Shown: piece by piece, positions 24,576 through 28,587 of the stretch
Layout: each line of letters opens with the position of its first letter
Position numbering within the stretch: the first letter of the stretch is position 1
DNA from: an uncultured Clostridia bacterium
GTDB taxonomy: Bacteria > Bacillota > Clostridia > TANB77 > CAG-465
NCBI GenBank assembly: GCA_934162655.1
Contig: CAKPJL010000013.1
Span: forward strand, 1-28,587
Reading direction: 5' to 3'
DNA length: 28,587 nt
Position numbers and translations under genes: made by a program
The notes under the pieces: model-generated
Database searches by the model: none
The model's input: only the letters and a program-made list of their open reading frames with translations
Told to the model about the DNA's origin: nothing

Positions 24576-25322
24576 ATGAGAAAAAAAATAATAGCTGGAA
24601 ATTATAAAATGAATTATACTCTAAATCAAACAGAAGAATTTGTTTTAAGTATAAAAGATAGAATAAATACAGATGAAGTAGAAGTTGTAATATGTCCTAA
24701 TTTTACTTCATTAGACAGAATATCTAATGTTTTCGATGGTACTAATATTTATCTTGGAGCACAAAATGTTTTTTTTGAGGAAAAAGGTGCATATACTGGA
24801 GAAACATCAACAGATATGCTAGTTGCAGCTGGTGTTAAATATTGTATTGTAGGACACAGTGAAAGAAGACAAATATTTAAGGAGAGTAATGAGGATATAA
24901 ACAAAAAAGTAAAAGCTCTTTTAAGCAAGGATTTATATCCAATTGTTTGTGTAGGAGAAACATTAGAGCAAAGAGAAAATAATAGCTATTATGAACATAT
25001 AGACTTGCAAATAAAAAAAGCATTAGAAGGTGTTACAAAAAATCAAGTAAAAAGAAATATAGTAATAGCTTATGAGCCTATTTGGGCAATTGGTACAGGA
25101 AAAACTGCAACAGCTTCACAAGCACAAGAAATGTGCAAATATATAAGGGATATAATAACAAAAATGTATGATGAAAATACCGCAAATGATGTAAGAATTT
25201 TATATGGCGGTAGTGTCAAACCATCTAATGCAAAAGAAATATTAGATTGTACAGATATTGATGGTGCACTTGTTGGAGGAGCTTCTTTAACAAATGATTT
25301 TGTGGCTATTGTAAATTATTAA
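24576..25322 (+). CDS. tpiA: Triosephosphate isomerase
   Basis: The 248-aa product is a complete TIM barrel interconverting dihydroxyacetone phosphate and glyceraldehyde 3-phosphate. The N-terminal motif reads GNYKMN (Asn9, Lys11), where the usual Trp is Tyr. VGHSERR carries catalytic His94, AYEPIWAIGTGKTAT carries catalytic Glu167 and the flexible loop 6, and YGGSVKPSNAKEI and GALVGGASL complete the phosphate site. The ribosome site is AGGAGG. It is the third enzyme of the cluster, ten bases after the preceding membrane-protein gene. Confidence 0.97.
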   Translation: MRKKIIAGNYKMNYTLNQTEEFVLSIKDRINTDEVEVVICPNFTSLDRISNVFDGTNIYLGAQNVFFEEKGAYTGETSTDMLVAAGVKYCIVGHSERRQIFKESNEDINKKVKALLSKDLYPIVCVGETLEQRENNSYYEHIDLQIKKALEGVTKNQVKRNIVIAYEPIWAIGTGKTATASQAQEMCKYIRDIITKMYDENTANDVRILYGGSVKPSNAKEILDCTDIDGALVGGASLTNDFVAIVNY

Positions 25323-25337
25323 AAAAGGTGATATAAT
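25309..25337 (+). promoter_or_regulatory. Candidate internal promoter for gpmI
   Basis: TTGTAA (25309-25314, in the end of tpiA), a 17-base spacer and perfect TATAAT (25332-25337), 44 bases before the gpmI ATG. The -35 matches only four of six consensus bases. Confidence 0.45.
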
Positions 25338-25380
25338 GACATAGTTACATGAGTGTAGCAAAAGAAAAGGAAGGTTTTTT

Positions 25381-26916
25381 ATGAGTAAAAAACAATATGT
25401 TTTAATGATACTTGATGGTGTAGGATTAAATGATGAGCAAAAAGGAAATGCATTTAAACTTGCAAATACACCAAATTTAGATAGATATATAGCAAAGTAT
25501 GCAAATTCACACATTAAAACTAGTGGTATGGCAGTAGGTTTACCAGAAGGACAAATGGGAAATTCAGAAGTAGGTCATACTAATATCGGTGCTGGAAGAA
25601 TTTGTTATCAAGAATTAACTAGAATAACAAAAGAAATTGAAGATGGTGATTTCTTTAAAAATGAAGAACTACTAAGAGCAATTGAACATGTAAAGAAAAA
25701 TAATTCATCTCTTCATTTAATGGGACTTTTATCAGATGGTGGAGTGCATTCACATAACTCACATTTATATGCACTTCTAAAACTTGCAAAACAAAACGGT
25801 ATAGATAAAGTTTATATACATGCATTTTTGGATGGAAGAGATACTCCTCCAACTTCTGCATCAGAATATGTAAAAGAATTAATATCTAAAATAAAAGAAA
25901 TAGGCGTAGGAAAAATTGCTACTTTATCTGGTAGATATTATGCTATGGATAGGGACAAGCGTTGGGAGAGAATTAAACTTGCATACGATGCTATGGCATT
26001 TGGTGTAGGCAACAAATTTAAAAATGAAGAAAAAGCAATTGAAAATTCATATGAAGCAGAAGAATTCGATGAATTTGTAAAGCCAGTTGTAATAACAGAT
26101 GAGGAGCAAGCAGCTATTGCTACTATATCTAGTGGAGATTCTGTAATATTTTATAATTTTAGACCAGATAGAGCAAGACAAATTACACGTGCTTTTACAG
26201 ATGAAAAATTTAATGAGTTTGAAACAAAGGAAATAAAAGATTTATGTTTTGTTACAATGACAAAATATGATGAGACTCTTAAAAATGTTTTAATAGCTTA
26301 CAAGCCACAGGCACTAAAAAATACATTTGGAGAGTATATAAGTAATTTAGGATTTAGTCAGCTTCGTATAGCAGAAACGGAAAAGTATGCCCATGTCACA
26401 TTTTTCTTTAATGGTGGACGTGAGGAGACATACAAAGGGGAAGAAAGAATACTTGTTCCATCTCCTAAAGTTGCAACATATGATTTAAAACCAGAAATGT
26501 CAGCATATGAGGTAACAGATAATTTATTAAAAGTAATAGAAGAAGAAAAATATGATGTTATTGTTGTAAATTATGCAAATGGTGATATGGTAGGCCATAC
26601 AGGAAATCTTGAAAAAGCAATTGAAGCAGTTGAAGTAGTAGATGAATGTGTTGGAAAAGTAATTTCACTTTTAGAAAAAAAAGGCGGAGAAGGTATTATT
26701 ACGGCTGATCATGGTAATTGTGAGTATATGCTAGATACTAAAACAGGCGAGGTTATAACATCTCATTCAACATTTGATGTTCCAGTAATTGTAATATCAG
26801 ATAGAGTAAAATCAATTCATGAAGGAAAACTATGTGATCTTGCACCAACAATGTGCAGTCTTATGGGAATAGAAAAACCAGAAGAAATGACAGGAGAGAG
26901 CATAATAGAATTATAG
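25381..26916 (+). CDS. gpmI: 2,3-bisphosphoglycerate-independent phosphoglycerate mutase
   Basis: The 511-aa product is a full-length iPGM, the dimetal enzyme of the alkaline-phosphatase superfamily that converts 3- to 2-phosphoglycerate without 2,3-BPG. MILDGVGLND holds the first metal ligand and GQMGNSEVGHTNIGAGR the phosphoserine Ser62. HAFLDGRDTPPTSA and YNFRPDRARQITRAF belong to the phosphotransferase domain. NYANGDMVGHTG and TADHGNCEYM provide the C-terminal metal ligands. The ATG follows AAGGAAGG. The type is usual in Bacillota glycolytic clusters. Confidence 0.96.
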   Translation: MSKKQYVLMILDGVGLNDEQKGNAFKLANTPNLDRYIAKYANSHIKTSGMAVGLPEGQMGNSEVGHTNIGAGRICYQELTRITKEIEDGDFFKNEELLRAIEHVKKNNSSLHLMGLLSDGGVHSHNSHLYALLKLAKQNGIDKVYIHAFLDGRDTPPTSASEYVKELISKIKEIGVGKIATLSGRYYAMDRDKRWERIKLAYDAMAFGVGNKFKNEEKAIENSYEAEEFDEFVKPVVITDEEQAAIATISSGDSVIFYNFRPDRARQITRAFTDEKFNEFETKEIKDLCFVTMTKYDETLKNVLIAYKPQALKNTFGEYISNLGFSQLRIAETEKYAHVTFFFNGGREETYKGEERILVPSPKVATYDLKPEMSAYEVTDNLLKVIEEEKYDVIVVNYANGDMVGHTGNLEKAIEAVEVVDECVGKVISLLEKKGGEGIITADHGNCEYMLDTKTGEVITSHSTFDVPVIVISDRVKSIHEGKLCDLAPTMCSLMGIEKPEEMTGESIIEL

Positions 26917-26939
26917 TATTAACTTAAAGGAGCACTTAT

Positions 26940-27806
26940 ATGGAAGATAAAAAATTAAAAACTCTGCAAGACTTTTTGAGTGAAGGAAAAACAGAATCAG
27001 AATATTGGACTTATAGAGTAATACATAATGAAGAATTTAGAAAACAAGAAGAAGAAGAGAAAGAGCAAGAGTATCCTTATTTAATTTTGCAGTGTTTAAA
27101 CTGTGGAGAAATAATAGATGAAAATATAACAAAACCTGATAAGACACTTCCATATGAGATGCGTGTTAAGTGTAAGTGTGGAAAATTCAAATTTAAATCG
27201 ATATCTAAGGAAAAGAAAAAAGAATTAGAAAAAGGGAAAAAAGAAAAATTAAGTGAGTATAGAATAAATAGAATAATAAGAAGAATTGAAATAGATTTGG
27301 AAAAAATAAAAGAAGAATTGGACAATGATTTAAAGCAGGGAAGAATTTCAGAAGAAAGGTACCTTGTTTTAATGATAGAGTTGATTTTAAAGGAATATAA
27401 CTATTATAAAAAAGATGTTTCAAAAAAATTTGACTTTAAAAGCTTTAGAGATACTGCAACTAGTGTAGCTAAGAGTGAACTTGAAAAGAAATATAAGTGT
27501 GAAATTTTAGATGAAAAGCTAGATGCAATAGTAAGTCAGTACGATGAAGAAAGAGATTTAATATTTTTAGAAAAATACGAAATAATGCTAAATGGTGCAA
27601 GTCAAATTGAAGATAAACAAGATAGATTAGAAGAACTTAACAGAGAAATAAAAAGAGTTGAAAAAAAGAGACAAATTTTATTAGAAATGGAACAAAAAGA
27701 TACAGAAAGTAAAAAAGCAATTGAAGAAAAATATTATAGCAGACTTCAAGACGATAAGATTTGGTATTTTAAACAACAACTAAAAAAAGACCTAAGAAAG
27801 AGTTAA
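26940..27806 (+). CDS. Unrecognised zinc-ribbon and coiled-coil protein between gpmI and eno
   Basis: The 288-aa product is soluble and highly charged. A small candidate zinc ribbon has Cys52 and Cys55 (LQCLNCGEII) and Cys78 and Cys80 (VKCKCGKF). A long helical region follows with several coiled-coil stretches (RIEIDLEKIKEELDNDLKQG; RLEELNREIKRVEKKRQILL). Pairing CxxC with CxC is unusual but plausible for zinc binding. I recognise no family. It begins 24 bases after gpmI with an AAAGGAG ribosome site and precedes eno, so it is probably cotranscribed with gpmI. Confidence 0.7.
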   Translation: MEDKKLKTLQDFLSEGKTESEYWTYRVIHNEEFRKQEEEEKEQEYPYLILQCLNCGEIIDENITKPDKTLPYEMRVKCKCGKFKFKSISKEKKKELEKGKKEKLSEYRINRIIRRIEIDLEKIKEELDNDLKQGRISEERYLVLMIELILKEYNYYKKDVSKKFDFKSFRDTATSVAKSELEKKYKCEILDEKLDAIVSQYDEERDLIFLEKYEIMLNGASQIEDKQDRLEELNREIKRVEKKRQILLEMEQKDTESKKAIEEKYYSRLQDDKIWYFKQQLKKDLRKS

Positions 27807-27853
27807 TGATTATTTTCTACAACATAATATATTTAATATGTGCTAGTAGTTAA

Positions 27854-27859
27854 TATAAT
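27854..27859 (+). promoter_or_regulatory. Candidate -10 box upstream of eno
   Basis: TATAAT lies 31 bases before the eno ATG in an 83-base gap. The -35 region (near 27831-27836, ATTTAA) is poor, so a separate eno promoter is uncertain. Confidence 0.3.
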
Positions 27860-27889
27860 TAAAATTTTTAAATTAGAGGAGGAATATTT

Positions 27890-28587
27890 ATGAAACAATA
27901 TTTAGAAATTTTATCAATTTATGCAAGAGAAATACTAGATTCTCGTGGAAATCCAACTGTTGAGGTTGAAGCAGAGATAGAGGGTGGATTTATTGGTCGT
28001 GCAGCTGTTCCATCTGGTGCATCAACTGGTGCATTCGAGGCAGTTGAACTTCGTGATGGTGATAAATCTAGATATTTAGGAAAAGGAGTACAAAATGCTG
28101 TAAATAATGTAAATGACATTATTGCTCCTGAAATAGAAGGTATGAACGCACTTGATCAAGTAGCAATAGATGAAGCTATGATAGCACTTGATGGTACAGA
28201 TAACAAGGGAAAACTTGGAGCAAATGCAATACTTGGAGTTTCTATGGCTGTTGCTCGTGCTGCAGCTGAAGCTTTAGGAATGAGTCTTTATAATTATTTT
28301 GGTGGAGTAAATGCAAAAGAACTTCCAGTACCAATGATGAACATTCTAAATGGTGGTAAACATGCAGATAACAGTGTAAATATACAAGAATTTATGATTA
28401 TGCCAGTAGGTGCTACAAGTTTTAGGGAGTGTCTAAGAATGTGTGCAGAAGTATTTCATAATTTAAAGTCTGTATTAAAAGAAAAAGGCCTTGCAACATC
28501 TGTTGGTGATGAAGGTGGATTTGCACCAAATTTAAAAGAAGATGAAGAAGCATTACAAGTTATTGTTGAAGCAATCAAAAAAGCAGG
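27890..28587 (+). CDS. eno: Enolase (3' end outside window)
   Basis: The first 232 codons of enolase, which dehydrates 2-phosphoglycerate to phosphoenolpyruvate, are present; the frame is open to the window end. Motifs in order are AREILDSRGNPTVEVE, AVPSGASTGAFEAVELRDG, GANAILGVSMAVARAAA, MMNILNGGKHADNSVNIQEF and SVGDEGGFAPNL, the last with the catalytic acid. The C-terminal barrel half with the catalytic lysine and most metal ligands is outside. The ATG follows GAGGAGG (27876-27882) with a seven-base gap. It is the last recognised enzyme of the cluster. Confidence 0.96.
   Translation, partial: MKQYLEILSIYAREILDSRGNPTVEVEAEIEGGFIGRAAVPSGASTGAFEAVELRDGDKSRYLGKGVQNAVNNVNDIIAPEIEGMNALDQVAIDEAMIALDGTDNKGKLGANAILGVSMAVARAAAEALGMSLYNYFGGVNAKELPVPMMNILNGGKHADNSVNIQEFMIMPVGATSFRECLRMCAEVFHNLKSVLKEKGLATSVGDEGGFAPNLKEDEEALQVIVEAIKKA

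Noticed and set aside
25336..25344. ATG-ACA-TAG mini-frame behind AAAAGGTG as a leader peptide
   Set aside because: Two codons are too few to judge and the ATG overlaps a good -10 box, a simpler explanation.

Overview
This is an AT-rich, almost fully coding window from a low-GC Gram-positive (Bacillota-type) chromosome. Evidence for this is strong AGGAGG-type ribosome binding sites, sigma-A-like TTGAMA/TATAAT promoters, U-tracted intrinsic terminators, a monoderm-style set of type IV secretion (T4SS) proteins with no VirB9/VirB10 outer-membrane core, and a Bacillota-type glycolytic gene cluster. TGG encodes Trp and TGA acts as a stop, so the standard code is used. I cannot name the species. 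No tRNA, rRNA, CRISPR array or insertion sequence was seen, and no gene-free stretch exceeds about 210 bases.

Layout. (1) 3-446 is the 3' end of an Rpn-type PD-(D/E)XK nuclease/transposase-like gene with a 21-bp in-frame tandem repeat. It converges on a small secreted M23 peptidase gene (509-1006, minus strand) through a shared bidirectional terminator. (2) 1119-2744 is a divergently transcribed polytopic membrane protein resembling GT-C glycosyltransferases. (3) 2948-6728 holds three separately transcribed VirB2-like genes: a 140-aa pilin and two ~525-aa paralogues that carry a large N-terminal ectodomain and two pilin-like transmembrane units. (4) 6937-19674 is a long T4SS operon: PrgI-like, a VirB4-N/TraC-like accessory protein, VirB4 ATPase, VirB6/TrbL-like channel, two single-pass proteins, a large M23 plus C39-like cell-wall hydrolase, two more single-pass proteins, and a cytoplasmic protein with three S1-like segments. 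(5) 19829-20851 is a winged-helix protein resembling the replication-relaxation family, with its own terminator. (6) 21013 to the window end is a glycolytic cluster, gapA-x-pgk-y-tpiA-gpmI-z-eno (eno cut by the window edge), with three unrecognised genes x, y and z between the enzyme genes.

How it may work together (inference). VirB4 would power assembly, PrgI and VirB6-like proteins would form the inner channel, the small pilin and the two giant pilin-like proteins would form surface structures, the bitopic proteins would act as VirB8-like scaffolds, and the M23/C39 protein would open the peptidoglycan. No relaxase, VirD4 coupling protein, integrase or attachment site is visible. The cluster could therefore be a fixed chromosomal secretion or DNA-transfer machine, or one part of an integrated element that extends beyond the left edge. 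The giant tandem pilin-like proteins are the most novel-looking component.
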